Origin: Methylococcales bacterium
GTDB taxonomy: Bacteria > Pseudomonadota > Gammaproteobacteria > Methylococcales > Methylomonadaceae
Length of the DNA: 50,078 nucleotides
Reading direction: 5' to 3'
Assembly: GCA_026398895.1 (NCBI GenBank)
Contig: JAPLRZ010000058.1
Coordinates: 1 to 50,078 of the forward strand
The notes under the pieces were generated by a model. The model ran no database searches. It was not told where the DNA came from and saw only the letters and a program-made list of their open reading frames with translations. The position numbers and the translations under genes were made by a program. Shown piece after piece: positions 1-7,591 of this stretch (the first letter of the stretch is position 1; the number at the start of each line of letters is the position of its first letter).

Positions 1-27
1 ACAGAACGCTGGAGCATTCCTAGGCAC

Positions 28-747
28 TTAGGCGAAGATTTCCATTAAGAAGTTTTGCATGGTAAGCCAAGAGCGTTTATCTGCTTCAAACTTATAAACT
101 GTGCCAAAACTGGGATCATTGGCGACGGGATTAGTAAAGGCATGAACGGTTTGACCATAACTATGCACTTGCCAATCTGCACCTGCTTTAGTTATTTCAT
201 TTTGAAATTCAATCAGTTGTGCGGGTAAAGCCATTGGATCGTCATAACCGTGCAGGGCTAATACTTTGGCTTTAATGGGGGTAGCGTGAATATTATCCGC
301 CGCGTTTAGCAAACCATGAAAACTGACTACGCCTTTTATATCCACGCCTGTTCTGGCTAAATCCAGCACACACAGACCACCAAAACAAAAACCAATAGCG
401 GCAATTTTACTGTCATCCACCCAAGGCAATAATTTGACTGCCAATAATGCCGCTTTAATACGCTTTTGTAGCAAAGCTCTATCGTGCATAAACGGCTGCA
501 TTAATTGGGAATTTTCTTCAGGCGTTGTGCCTAAGATACCTTTACCGTACATATCCAGTGCGAAACCGACATAGCCCAATTCTGCCAGTTTTTTGGCTTT
601 ATCATTGGCAAACTCATCGCGTCCTGCCCACGCATGACTGACTAAAACAGCGGGTCTGCGGGTTGAAATAGCATCATCAAAAGCGAAAAATGCTTCCAAC
701 ACCACGTCGCCGTCCATGTAACTGATTGTGTTTGATACGATTGCCAT
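28..747 (-). CDS. dienelactone hydrolase family protein
   Basis: A 239-residue alpha/beta hydrolase of the dienelactone hydrolase (DLH) family, probably cytoplasmic since no signal peptide is seen. The nucleophile elbow reads GFCFGG with Cys121 in place of the usual serine, as is typical for DLH. Candidate acid and base are Asp169/Asp170 (GYDDP) and His202 (VHAFTNP). The length matches the family. It starts 4 bp after the stop of the phosphatase gene upstream on the same strand, so the two are probably co-transcribed. DLH proteins hydrolyse lactone or ester bonds, but the substrate of this paralogue cannot be read from sequence. The family call is secure; the physiological role is unknown. 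Confidence 0.9.
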   Translation of the reverse strand: MAIVSNTISYMDGDVVLEAFFAFDDAISTRRPAVLVSHAWAGRDEFANDKAKKLAELGYVGFALDMYGKGILGTTPEENSQLMQPFMHDRALLQKRIKAALLAVKLLPWVDDSKIAAIGFCFGGLCVLDLARTGVDIKGVVSFHGLLNAADNIHATPIKAKVLALHGYDDPMALPAQLIEFQNEITKAGADWQVHSYGQTVHAFTNPVANDPSFGTVYKFEADKRSWLTMQNFLMEIFA

Positions 748-751
748 GAGA

Positions 752-1237
752 TTAACCTATGCGTTTTGATGATTGTAAACTGATTAAAAACCCCGTTGAA
801 GCGGCTTCTATCATATCCAGTACTTGTTCAAAACCATATTCGCCACCATAATAGGGATCGGGAACTTCACGCGCTGTCAGCTGTGGCGCGTAGTCGAGAA
901 AATACTGCACTTTATGTTTATGTGGAGCAGGGCAGGCATTAATCAGCGCGGCATAATTTTCATCATCCATCACCAGTAAAAAATCGAAATCATCAAAATC
1001 GCCCATCACCACTTTGCGGGCGCGTAAATGGCTTAATTGAATATCACGCTCAGCGGCGGCTTTTTGTGAGCGTAAATCGGGCGGATTGCCAATGTGATAG
1101 GCATGAGTTCCCGCTGAATCAATGATAAACCGATGGTCTAGCTTTTTTTCGTTGACCAGTTTGGTAAAAACGCCTTCTGCGGTTGGGGATCGGCAAATAT
1201 TACCCATACACACAAAGAGAACTTTTATTTTTTCCAT
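752..1237 (-). CDS. low molecular weight protein tyrosine phosphatase
   Basis: A 161-residue cytoplasmic phosphatase of the low-molecular-weight PTP family. The P-loop CMGNICRS lies at residues 10-17 (Cys10 nucleophile, Arg16) and the general-acid motif DPYYGG begins at Asp127. This is the complete catalytic set at the family's usual length. These enzymes remove phosphate from tyrosine residues and in bacteria often act on kinases of exopolysaccharide export. No polysaccharide gene is adjacent here, so the target is unknown. The downstream DLH gene begins after 4 bp, suggesting an operon led by this gene. Confidence 0.92.
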   Translation of the reverse strand: MEKIKVLFVCMGNICRSPTAEGVFTKLVNEKKLDHRFIIDSAGTHAYHIGNPPDLRSQKAAAERDIQLSHLRARKVVMGDFDDFDFLLVMDDENYAALINACPAPHKHKVQYFLDYAPQLTAREVPDPYYGGEYGFEQVLDMIEAASTGFLISLQSSKRIG

Positions 1238-1340
1238 ATTACTAACCGTTTGAGAAATTTGGTAGTGGGTATTGTAACGCGTGAATCAGAGCTTAATGTA
1301 ACTCGGCTCTTAAAATAATCAGAAACTAAGCGATATTAAT

Positions 1341-1370
1341 GAGTGCCAGTCCTTTACAGGACTGGCACTC
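1341..1370. repeat. hairpin repeat family A (copy 1)
   Basis: Perfect inverted repeat GAGTGCCAGTCC / GGACTGGCACTC with a short central loop. Similar units lie at 21619-21650 and 25174-25205. Copies 1 and 2 also share flanking bases (GATATTAATGA before; a TCATG, AGTAAAAACAA and GATTTAAT tract after), so the dispersed unit is about 65 bp, longer than the hairpin. It lies between a membrane-protein gene ending at 1425 and the phosphatase gene starting at 1237, both on the minus strand. It may also act as a terminator for the former. Confidence 0.75.
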
Positions 1371-1424
1371 ATGCTCAACAGTAAAAACAACAGATTTAAT
1401 TTAGCTTACGCAATCCGTTATCAC

Positions 1425-2474
1425 TTATTTTACAAAACTAATAAACTGACGATAAGGTGAATCTTGTTTCCAAGTAAATGCCTCTGTGTAATAGTGCATT
1501 AACGCCAGATAACCAAGTAAACCTAAGGTAATCGCTTTACGAATTTCTACGCCAAAGATGACTTGAGTGAGATAGCTAACCACGTTATCGCCATAGGCTT
1601 GCAATACAAACGCCAGCAAAAATGATAATACTGGCAACACCACAAAAATCGATACTCGACAATATTTGGCCGCACGGTAAATAAAATTTTGCGGCTGCTG
1701 TTGGTGTTTATTGTAATCGTGAGTCACATAAAAAATATAGGCAGTAGCATCGTGTACCAAGCGCGGGACAAGAATCGCGAAGAAATAATACTGTTGAACA
1801 TAAAGATAAAAACTACTTAATACCAATAGCACATTGCACCATAAAAACCAGCGACCAAATGCGGTACTCACATAGCGTTGACAATAGAAGGCACTGAATA
1901 TCAAGGTAACACACAAAGTACCTGCAATGCTCTTAATCCAAATTACCTGCTGCACATCCAAACTATTTTTTAAAAAAATACCTATATAAACAACTAATCC
2001 AGCAGTAACGCTGAGCCACAATAACAAATAAAATGCCCAATCAGGCAAGCGACAAACACCTCGTGCCACGCCATGTTGCTGTTTAAGAACATGATAAACC
2101 GTCCACGCTGCCACCAACACATAAAATACCCGATAAGAAATAAACAAACTACCCACGCCAAAAAATATGGCTAGTGCGGCTGTCATCCACAATAATTTCG
2201 ATTGATACACGGTGAGATAGTCACGATTACTCGCCAGTAAAATGGAGCTGGCAATGATATGCGGTGTACCGAAAATAATTTGAAACAATAATAAATGAGT
2301 CGGGCTACTGGGTAAATTTGCTTGTAATACGCCTTGCCAAAACCAACTATCCAGCAACTGTAGCAACACACACAGCGGAATAATTGTATAAAGCCCCAAT
2401 AACAACCGAAATGATACTGCTATTCTACGCACCTCTTGGGGTAGTTCTTGCATTGACAGTGTGGGTGCAGACAT
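1425..2474 (-). CDS. polytopic membrane protein with histidine clusters, function unknown
   Basis: A 349-residue integral membrane protein with roughly eight or nine hydrophobic segments over its whole length. I do not recognise a named family with confidence. Histidines and polar residues cluster near membrane boundaries: GTPHII, YHVLKQQHG, then VHDATAYIFYVTHDYNKH. Such spaced histidines in a membrane protein are reminiscent of di-metal or haem-binding membrane oxidoreductases, for example desaturase or Brp/Blh-like folds, but no established motif is complete. It stands alone: upstream is the divergent sulP gene across about 350 bp. The ATG at 2472-2474 is the natural start. Confidence 0.75.
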   Translation of the reverse strand: MSAPTLSMQELPQEVRRIAVSFRLLLGLYTIIPLCVLLQLLDSWFWQGVLQANLPSSPTHLLLFQIIFGTPHIIASSILLASNRDYLTVYQSKLLWMTAALAIFFGVGSLFISYRVFYVLVAAWTVYHVLKQQHGVARGVCRLPDWAFYLLLWLSVTAGLVVYIGIFLKNSLDVQQVIWIKSIAGTLCVTLIFSAFYCQRYVSTAFGRWFLWCNVLLVLSSFYLYVQQYYFFAILVPRLVHDATAYIFYVTHDYNKHQQQPQNFIYRAAKYCRVSIFVVLPVLSFLLAFVLQAYGDNVVSYLTQVIFGVEIRKAITLGLLGYLALMHYYTEAFTWKQDSPYRQFISFVK

Positions 2475-2827
2475 AAAACTATCCTCTTAATTATTGTTAT
2501 TATTTTTTTTAAAAAATGTAAGTTAAACTAATCACTGGCTTACTTTCAAGATATTTTTCTCTGTACACGACAAAATCAAAAATTGCTACTCCCATCTTAC
2601 TCTGAAAACGTACAACTCTCTTAGATCACGAATCCCTTTGCTGGTCAAGGATTGCCACTTTACAAAGTTGCACGATTTATCACTCAGATGGGAGTAGTTC
2701 AGAATTATGTGCGTTGAGTTTGGAGTACCTACGGCTTAAATCAACAAAACTGGAAAACTACCGTTTTTTAATCATTTTATCGGCGGGTAGCTATAGTAAT
2801 TAACGTACTTAATTGACAGGGCAATCA
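2475..2827. other. divergent intergenic region
   Basis: About 350 bp between two divergent genes (membrane protein on minus, sulP on plus), so it must hold promoters for both. I see AT-rich stretches on both sides but no convincing repeat, RNA fold or small ORF. A ribosome-binding AGGG lies 6 nt before the ATG at 2828. Confidence 0.5.
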
Positions 2828-5017
2828 ATGAACCGATCTGTGATAAATGAATTTTGGGGTGGCTTGGCGGCTATGCTAGTTGCTTTACCTGCCGCTATTG
2901 CTTTTGGCGTGTTAGTTTATTCAAACATTTCACCGCAGATGATTGGTGAAGGAGCTTTTGTTGGCATAATGGGTGCGGCTGCATTGGGTTTAACCGCGCC
3001 ACTGTTTGGTCGAACGCCTGCGTTGATTTCTGCACCGTGCGCACCTGCGGCTGCCATTTTGTCGGCACTGGCGGTGGATTTAATAGCTCAGGGCATAGAA
3101 ATTGGACGAATTTCTGGTTTATTAGCGTTAACTGCTTTGTTCGCGGCGTTGTTACAAATTCTTTATGGGCTGTTAAAAGGCGGGCAGCTTATTAAATACA
3201 TTCCTTTTCCTGTCGTTAGTGGTTATTTATCGGGTGTGGGGTTGATTATTGCGATGGGGCAGTTGCCTAAATTGCTGGGTTTGCCAAAAGGCTTAGGGCT
3301 TTGGCAGGGGCTACAGTCGCCCGATTTATGGCAACCGACAGGTATTGTGGTCGGCGTGGTGACCATTGCCGTTATGTTAATTACGCCGCGTGTGACGCAA
3401 AAAATTCCTGCGACTATCATGGGTTTAACAGCGGGTATTGTCAGCTATTTTGTCTTGGGTTTATGGATACCCGCCTTATTGTCACTGAATGCTAATTCGT
3501 TGGTGGTCGGTACTATTTCGGCTAACAGCTCTTTTTTGGCAACGGTTAGTGGACGTTTTGCCTCTATCGCACAGATACAGCTATCTGATTTGCGCTTAGT
3601 TGCTCACTCAGCGGTGGCTTTGTCTGCACTATTGTCTATTGATACTCTGAAAACCTGCGTGATATTGGATTCGTTGACTAAAAATCGTCATAACTCTAAT
3701 CGTGAATTACTAGGGCAAGGCATGGCTAATTTGATGGCGTTTATAACAGGTGGAATGTCAGGCTCTGGCACAATGGGACCCACGTTAGTCAATGTCAGCA
3801 GTGGTGGTCGCACAACCTTATCAGGTTTTATTGAAGGCGGCTTGGTGGTATTGGCATTAGTGGTGTTATCTCCGTTAATCGCGTGGGTGCCGATTAGTGC
3901 CTTAGCAGGTATTTTGTTAGTGGTCGCGTTTAGAATTTTTGACTGGCGTTCCTTTCGTTTACTCCAACATAAAGAAACGCGTTTTGATTTTATAGTGATT
4001 GCTGCTGTGGTGGTGGTTGCTGAAACAGTGGGCTTGATTTCGGCTGCCGCAACAGGCGTGGGATTGGCGATTTTATTATTTATTCGTGATCAAATTCGCA
4101 TCTCGGTGTTACGGCAACGGACAACACTGAAAGACGTGTCTTCTAAAACTTATCGCCTCGAATCAGAAAATGCCATTTTACAGGCACACGGAGATGAAGC
4201 GGCGGTTATCGATTTGCAAGGCAATTTATTTTTTGGCACGACAGATCATTTATTTACTCAACTAGAAGCTGATTTAGCCACTCAAAAATGGCTATTATTT
4301 GATATGCGCCGTGTGCAATCTTTGGACTATACCGCCACTCATTTATTTACTTTGATGCAAGATAGATTGAAAGAGCGTGGCGGTGAATTGCTATTTAGTG
4401 GAATGCCATCTAGTTTACCCAGTGGACAAGACCTACAACGCTACATGAAGGACGTAGGCTTGTTGGATGGACAAAATGGCATTCGACTTTTTGAATCACG
4501 CGATGAAGGATTGGAGTGGATGGAAAATCGTATTCTCAACGAATCAGGCGAGTTTGAAAAGCCAGTTGAACAAACGTTAGACCTTAAAGGTATTGAATTG
4601 TTACGCGAAATAGATGAGTCAACCCTGAATGCTTTGCGCCTGTGTGTGCATGAATTAAGCGTTCCTGCGGGAGAGCATATATTTACGGTGGGCGATAGTA
4701 GCGATGAAGTTTTTATGATTCGGCGTGGTACAGTGCGTATTTTGTTGCCATTAAAAGGTGGTAAATATCACCATTTAGCGACCTTTTCGCAAGGCGATTA
4801 TTTTGGTGAAATGGCATTTCTGGATCATCAGCAACGCTCTGCCAATGCCATTGCTAAAACCGATTGTGAGCTTTATGTGTTATCGAGAAAAAAGTTTAAT
4901 TTGCGCGTCTATGATAATGCGGTGTTAGGTGCGCGGGTTTTTGCGCGTATTGCCAGTGCGATTTCAGCACGTTTACGACAAGCTGATAGTGAGCTTTCCT
5001 CGTTGGAAGATCATTAA
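2828..5017 (+). CDS. SulP-family anion transporter with STAS and cyclic-nucleotide-binding domains
   Basis: A 729-residue inner-membrane transporter. Residues about 1-425 form the multi-pass SulP core (10 or more hydrophobic segments). Residues about 457-567 form a STAS domain (begins near AAVIDLQGNLFF). Residues about 598-690 form a Crp-like cyclic-nucleotide-binding domain with the phosphate-binding cassette GDYFGEMAFLDHQQRSANA. SulP proteins carry sulfate, bicarbonate or other anions; the substrate cannot be assigned. The added nucleotide-binding domain suggests gating by cAMP or a related ligand, and a class III cyclase is encoded at 34941-35840. A TTG at 2813 is an in-frame alternative, but ATG 2828 has a better-placed AGGG. 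Confidence 0.92.
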   Translation: MNRSVINEFWGGLAAMLVALPAAIAFGVLVYSNISPQMIGEGAFVGIMGAAALGLTAPLFGRTPALISAPCAPAAAILSALAVDLIAQGIEIGRISGLLALTALFAALLQILYGLLKGGQLIKYIPFPVVSGYLSGVGLIIAMGQLPKLLGLPKGLGLWQGLQSPDLWQPTGIVVGVVTIAVMLITPRVTQKIPATIMGLTAGIVSYFVLGLWIPALLSLNANSLVVGTISANSSFLATVSGRFASIAQIQLSDLRLVAHSAVALSALLSIDTLKTCVILDSLTKNRHNSNRELLGQGMANLMAFITGGMSGSGTMGPTLVNVSSGGRTTLSGFIEGGLVVLALVVLSPLIAWVPISALAGILLVVAFRIFDWRSFRLLQHKETRFDFIVIAAVVVVAETVGLISAAATGVGLAILLFIRDQIRISVLRQRTTLKDVSSKTYRLESENAILQAHGDEAAVIDLQGNLFFGTTDHLFTQLEADLATQKWLLFDMRRVQSLDYTATHLFTLMQDRLKERGGELLFSGMPSSLPSGQDLQRYMKDVGLLDGQNGIRLFESRDEGLEWMENRILNESGEFEKPVEQTLDLKGIELLREIDESTLNALRLCVHELSVPAGEHIFTVGDSSDEVFMIRRGTVRILLPLKGGKYHHLATFSQGDYFGEMAFLDHQQRSANAIAKTDCELYVLSRKKFNLRVYDNAVLGARVFARIASAISARLRQADSELSSLEDH

Positions 5018-5029
5018 ATCAGTTCTTAG

Positions 5030-5049
5030 AAAACAGCTAAAGCTGTTTT
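5030..5049. repeat. hairpin repeat family B (copy 1)
   Basis: Inverted repeat AAAACAGCTAAAGCTGTTTT just after the sulP stop, followed by ACTCC. Longer copies occur at 17827-17880, 35971-36024 and 41013-41067. Here it could also serve as a terminator hairpin. Confidence 0.7.
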
Positions 5050-5084
5050 ACTCCACATCATGCAACAACTCTAATAAAATGATG

Positions 5085-5144
5085 CTGTTCGTGGTGAGCT
5101 TGTCGAACCACATTTACACCATTCGACAAGCTCAGTGCGAACGG
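5085..5144. repeat. REP-like repeat family C (copy 1)
   Basis: About 60 bp with inverted halves: a GTTCGTGGTGAGCTTGTCGA arm pairing with a TTCGACAAGCTCAGTGCGAA arm. Other copies lie at 5834-5898, 11486-11518, 17702-17759, 21510-21582 and 49831-49926. All six are intergenic. Confidence 0.85.
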
Positions 5145-5187
5145 TTCTTTAATCACAAAAAATACTTTTACTATATTGCCGCGTGCT

Positions 5188-5229
5188 GGAGGTCAAGCTT
5201 TGCCTGACTTTGCAAGCAGAGCTTGCACT
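5188..5229. repeat. hairpin repeat family D (copy 1)
   Basis: A GGAGGTCAAGCTTTGCCTGA segment followed by GCAAGCAGAGCTTGC, matching (reversed) the unit at 22778-22813. Related short hairpins built on GTGCAAGC/GCTTGCAC are at 18830-18854 and 36062-36090. Confidence 0.6.
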
Positions 5230-5241
5230 AATTGATAAGAG

Positions 5242-5269
5242 CCAGCACAAAGCTGTCGCTTTGTGCTGG
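5242..5269. terminator. bidirectional terminator-like hairpin
   Basis: Perfect 12-bp stem CCAGCACAAAGC / GCTTTGTGCTGG with a 4-nt loop, placed between the convergent ends of sulP (plus) and the small periplasmic gene (minus). There is no strong T tract, so its role as a terminator is inferred from position and stem strength. Confidence 0.6.
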
Positions 5270-5278
5270 TTAAGTGCT

Positions 5279-5692
5279 TTATTCAGCGGCTTTATCGGCT
5301 ACTTTAAGTAGCCAACCTGTTTCTTCGTGACACGTTCCGTCGTTCGCTTTAGCACGCGCATTTAGCCTGACAAATTTACCCGTATATTCAGCAGGTAATT
5401 TAGCGTTAACTTTATGAAAACTACTATTGCTTTCGATGGTAAAGGCAATGGCTTTATCTTTTATGGACAGTTTGATACTGTCTGTACTGGTCCACGCAGG
5501 TACTTTAAAACTAAACTCCGATTCAGGGGCAACTTGATGCTGTTCAGGTGCTTTGTATTCACTCAGGGTAAAATCAGTAAACTTTGGTTTATGACATTCT
5601 TTTACTAACTCTTCAGGGCTATAAGCGAAAGCCGCGCTATTTGCCAACATGACTACAGCCAGCACTATCGATTTTGTTATGTTCATCCTCAT
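5279..5692 (-). CDS. small exported protein, function unknown
   Basis: A 137-residue protein with a clear Sec signal peptide (charged MRMNITK start, hydrophobic core, AFA cleavage region near residue 23), so a mature periplasmic domain of about 114 residues is expected. The mature part has two cysteines (ECHKP and TCHEE) that could form a disulfide, and alternating hydrophobic/polar strands suggesting a beta-sandwich. No catalytic motif is visible and I do not recognise the family. It is monocistronic: convergent with sulP across a hairpin and divergent from purM across a REP-like repeat. Confidence 0.75.
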   Translation of the reverse strand: MRMNITKSIVLAVVMLANSAAFAYSPEELVKECHKPKFTDFTLSEYKAPEQHQVAPESEFSFKVPAWTSTDSIKLSIKDKAIAFTIESNSSFHKVNAKLPAEYTGKFVRLNARAKANDGTCHEETGWLLKVADKAAE

Positions 5693-5833
5693 TCCTCACA
5701 TAAAGCATACATTATTGTTATTTTCTAGTCACCACCGCCACTTTAAATATTTTTGCAATGAAATTCAATAGATTCATATCCAGATAAAAATAAGGGGAAT
5801 AACACGCTAGAGCTAACACACAATCAAATGATA

Positions 5834-5898
5834 CCGTTCGTGGTGAGCTGTGAGCTTGTCGAACCACATTCACACTTCGACAAGCTCAGTGCGAACGG
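5834..5898. repeat. REP-like repeat family C (copy 2)
   Basis: Inverted-repeat unit with arms CCGTTCGTGGTGAGC and GCTCAGTGCGAACGG; the left arm carries a small internal duplication (GAGCTGTGAGC). GCTAAC-type sequences lie nearby on the left and GTTAGC on the right, suggesting that the mobile unit may be about 120 bp. It sits upstream of purM and explains why the purM reading frame appears extended at its 5' side. Confidence 0.8.
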
Positions 5899-6007
5899 TT
5901 TTGTTATCATTTTATTAACCGTTAGCTATATTGTTTATCCTTGCCACAAAACCCAGCGGGTCTTGTACAATATCAACACAATAATTTTTAAAGAGAGAGT
6001 CGCAAAC

Positions 6008-7039
6008 ATGGCAGAAAGTTTGAATTATAAAAGTGCAGGTGTTGATATTGCCGCAGGGAATGAATTAGTTGAACGTATCAAACCGATTGCGGCAGCAACG
6101 CGCACAGCGGGCGTTATGGCAGGGCTAGGTGGTTTTGGTTCGATGTTTGAATTACCCTTAGACCGATATAAACAGCCGATTTTAGTCTCTGGAACAGACG
6201 GTGTAGGTACAAAACTTAAACTGGCTATCGACTTAGATAAACATAATACCGTTGGCATTGATCTAGTGGCAATGTGTGTTAATGACATTATTGTCCAAGG
6301 TGCAGAACCGTTATTTTTTCTGGATTATTTTGCCACAGGTAAATTGGATGTCGATACTGCCGCCGCTGTTATTGAAGGCATAGGTAAAGGCTGTCTGTTA
6401 GCTGGTGCGGCATTAGTGGGTGGTGAAACCGCTGAAATGCCAGGTATGTACGCCGATGGTGAATATGATTTAGCAGGCTTTTGTGTCGGGATTGTCGAAA
6501 AAACCAAAGTGATCGACGGTAGCAAAGTGCAAGTGGGCGATAAATTGATCGGCATTGCTTCTTCAGGTCCTCATTCCAATGGTTATTCGCTGATACGCAA
6601 AATTATCAGCCACAGTAATGCTTCATTGGACGAAGCGTTTGCGAATAAAACCTTAGGTGAAACCTTATTAGAACCGACCAAAATTTATGTCAAATCCTTG
6701 TTAGCCTTACTGGAACAAGTGGATGTTCATGCTTTAGCGCATATTACAGGTGGGGGCTTAACCGAAAATTTACCGCGTGTGTTGCCAGCAGGAATTGATG
6801 CTAATATTAATTTACAAGCGTGGCAATTTCCGCCCATTTTCCAATGGCTGCAACAACAAGGCAATGTCACGCTAGCTGATATGCTTATTACCTTTAATTG
6901 CGGCGTAGGTATGATTGTTTGTGTCGCTGCTGAGGATGAACAAACCACACTGGATAATTTGACTGACTTAGGTGAAACAGTTTTTAGCCTTGGTGAATTA
7001 GTCGCCGCTGACGGCAAGCCCAAAGTAAATTATTTGTAA
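6008..7039 (+). CDS. purM: phosphoribosylformylglycinamidine cyclo-ligase (AIR synthetase)
   Basis: The enzyme converts FGAM to aminoimidazole ribonucleotide with ATP in de novo purine synthesis, in the cytoplasm. From the ATG at 6008 it is 343 residues, close to the E. coli length. Family hallmarks include [13 protein letters not shown], the [11 protein letters not shown] loop and [14 protein letters not shown]. The frame is open back to 5828, but that extension is a dispersed repeat. ATG 6008 has a purine-rich AAAGAGAGAG about 10 nt upstream and matches the family N terminus. purN, a frequent neighbour, is not next to it here. A strong intrinsic terminator follows. Confidence 0.97.
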   Translation: MAESLNYKSAGVDIAAGNELVERIKPIAAATRTAGVMAGLGGFGSMFELPLDRYKQPILVSGTDGVGTKLKLAIDLDKHNTVGIDLVAMCVNDIIVQGAEPLFFLDYFATGKLDVDTAAAVIEGIGKGCLLAGAALVGGETAEMPGMYADGEYDLAGFCVGIVEKTKVIDGSKVQVGDKLIGIASSGPHSNGYSLIRKIISHSNASLDEAFANKTLGETLLEPTKIYVKSLLALLEQVDVHALAHITGGGLTENLPRVLPAGIDANINLQAWQFPPIFQWLQQQGNVTLADMLITFNCGVGMIVCVAAEDEQTTLDNLTDLGETVFSLGELVAADGKPKVNYL

Positions 7040-7054
7040 GTTATTTACAGCTCA

Positions 7055-7081
7055 AAAACGCCCCGTTTACGGGGCGTTTTT
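7055..7081 (+). terminator. intrinsic terminator of purM
   Basis: GC-rich stem CGCCCCG/CGGGGCG with loop TTTA, preceded by AAAAA and followed by TTTTT: a textbook rho-independent terminator 16 bp after the purM stop. Confidence 0.92.
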
Positions 7082-7205
7082 GTTTCTGCATCAGCATAAA
7101 AATCCCAATAAATTCTATTGGACTATGTGATTATTTCCATTGGTTAATGTAATTAATTGCATTGACTAATAGGACTAATTCTTGGTCTAAAAACACGAAC
7201 AATTC

Positions 7206-7375
7206 GTATTTTTAAATATACAAATTCCACACATAAAGTATTTTATTTATAATTTACTTATATTTCAATTAGTTACAGATAATTTTTTTTTCAAAAAAAA
7301 AACAAAATCGTATGATCGTTCTATTGTTGCTTTGTAGTTGTTGTTGCTAAACTGTACCCAGATTTTCAGTGCGGT
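7206..7375 (+). repeat. duplicated upstream block, copy 1 (first multicopper oxidase)
   Basis: This block is paralogous to 11896-12052. Shared patches occur in the same order: near-palindrome GTATTTTTAAATATAC (7206-7221; exact palindrome in copy 2), TTTATATTTCAATT, a T8/A-rich stretch, GATCGTTC.ATTGT, and TAAACT.TA.CCA. It presumably contains the promoter and an operator. No other gene in the window has it, so the two oxidase genes probably share a regulator. Confidence 0.75.
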
Positions 7376-7445
7376 ATTCGGCTTTCAAAATTGTTGTATA
7401 CCCCTATCAAAATTAGAAACGTTGTTAAGCGTTCAGAATTTAGAG

Positions 7446-7540
7446 AGTAAGGCTAAACCTAAACGTAAGTTAGGGGCGGAAAGTTACGAATCCAAATTGT
7501 TTGGAAAGTCGAACTGCCGAGGTGGCTTCGTTAATGTCAC
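7446..7540 (+). promoter_or_regulatory. GEMM-I-like (cyclic dinucleotide) riboswitch candidate, copy 1
   Basis: A structured leader about 50 bp before the oxidase start. Order of elements: GGCTAAACCT, a hairpin closed by a GTAA (GNRA) tetraloop, TTAGGGGCGGAAAGTTACG, a hairpin TCCAAA/TTTGGA, then GACTGCCGAGGTGGC-like sequence. This follows the GEMM-I order (GCAAACC, GNRA hairpin, GGGACGCAAAGCC, second hairpin, GCCGGGUUGCC). Copy 2 at 12143-12236 keeps the conserved positions and varies the loops. The family is inferred from memory of the consensus; a covariance-model search would decide. The ligand could be c-di-GMP or cGAMP. Confidence 0.65.
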
Positions 7541-7591
7541 AACAAGGGCTTTTTAAAGTGTTCAAGTTTACCTATTTTTAGGAGACATCTC

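Noticed and set aside
4929..5207. A 92-codon ORF overlapping the end of sulP
   Set aside because: Half lies in the sulP gene in a different frame and half in dispersed repeats.
5828..6007. N-terminal extension of purM
   Set aside because: The extra codons translate a REP-like repeat; the family N terminus and ribosome-binding site point to ATG 6008.
7338..7556. A 72-codon plus-strand ORF before the first multicopper oxidase
   Set aside because: It overlaps the structured leader duplicated before the second oxidase, where the frame is not kept, and has no ribosome-binding site.
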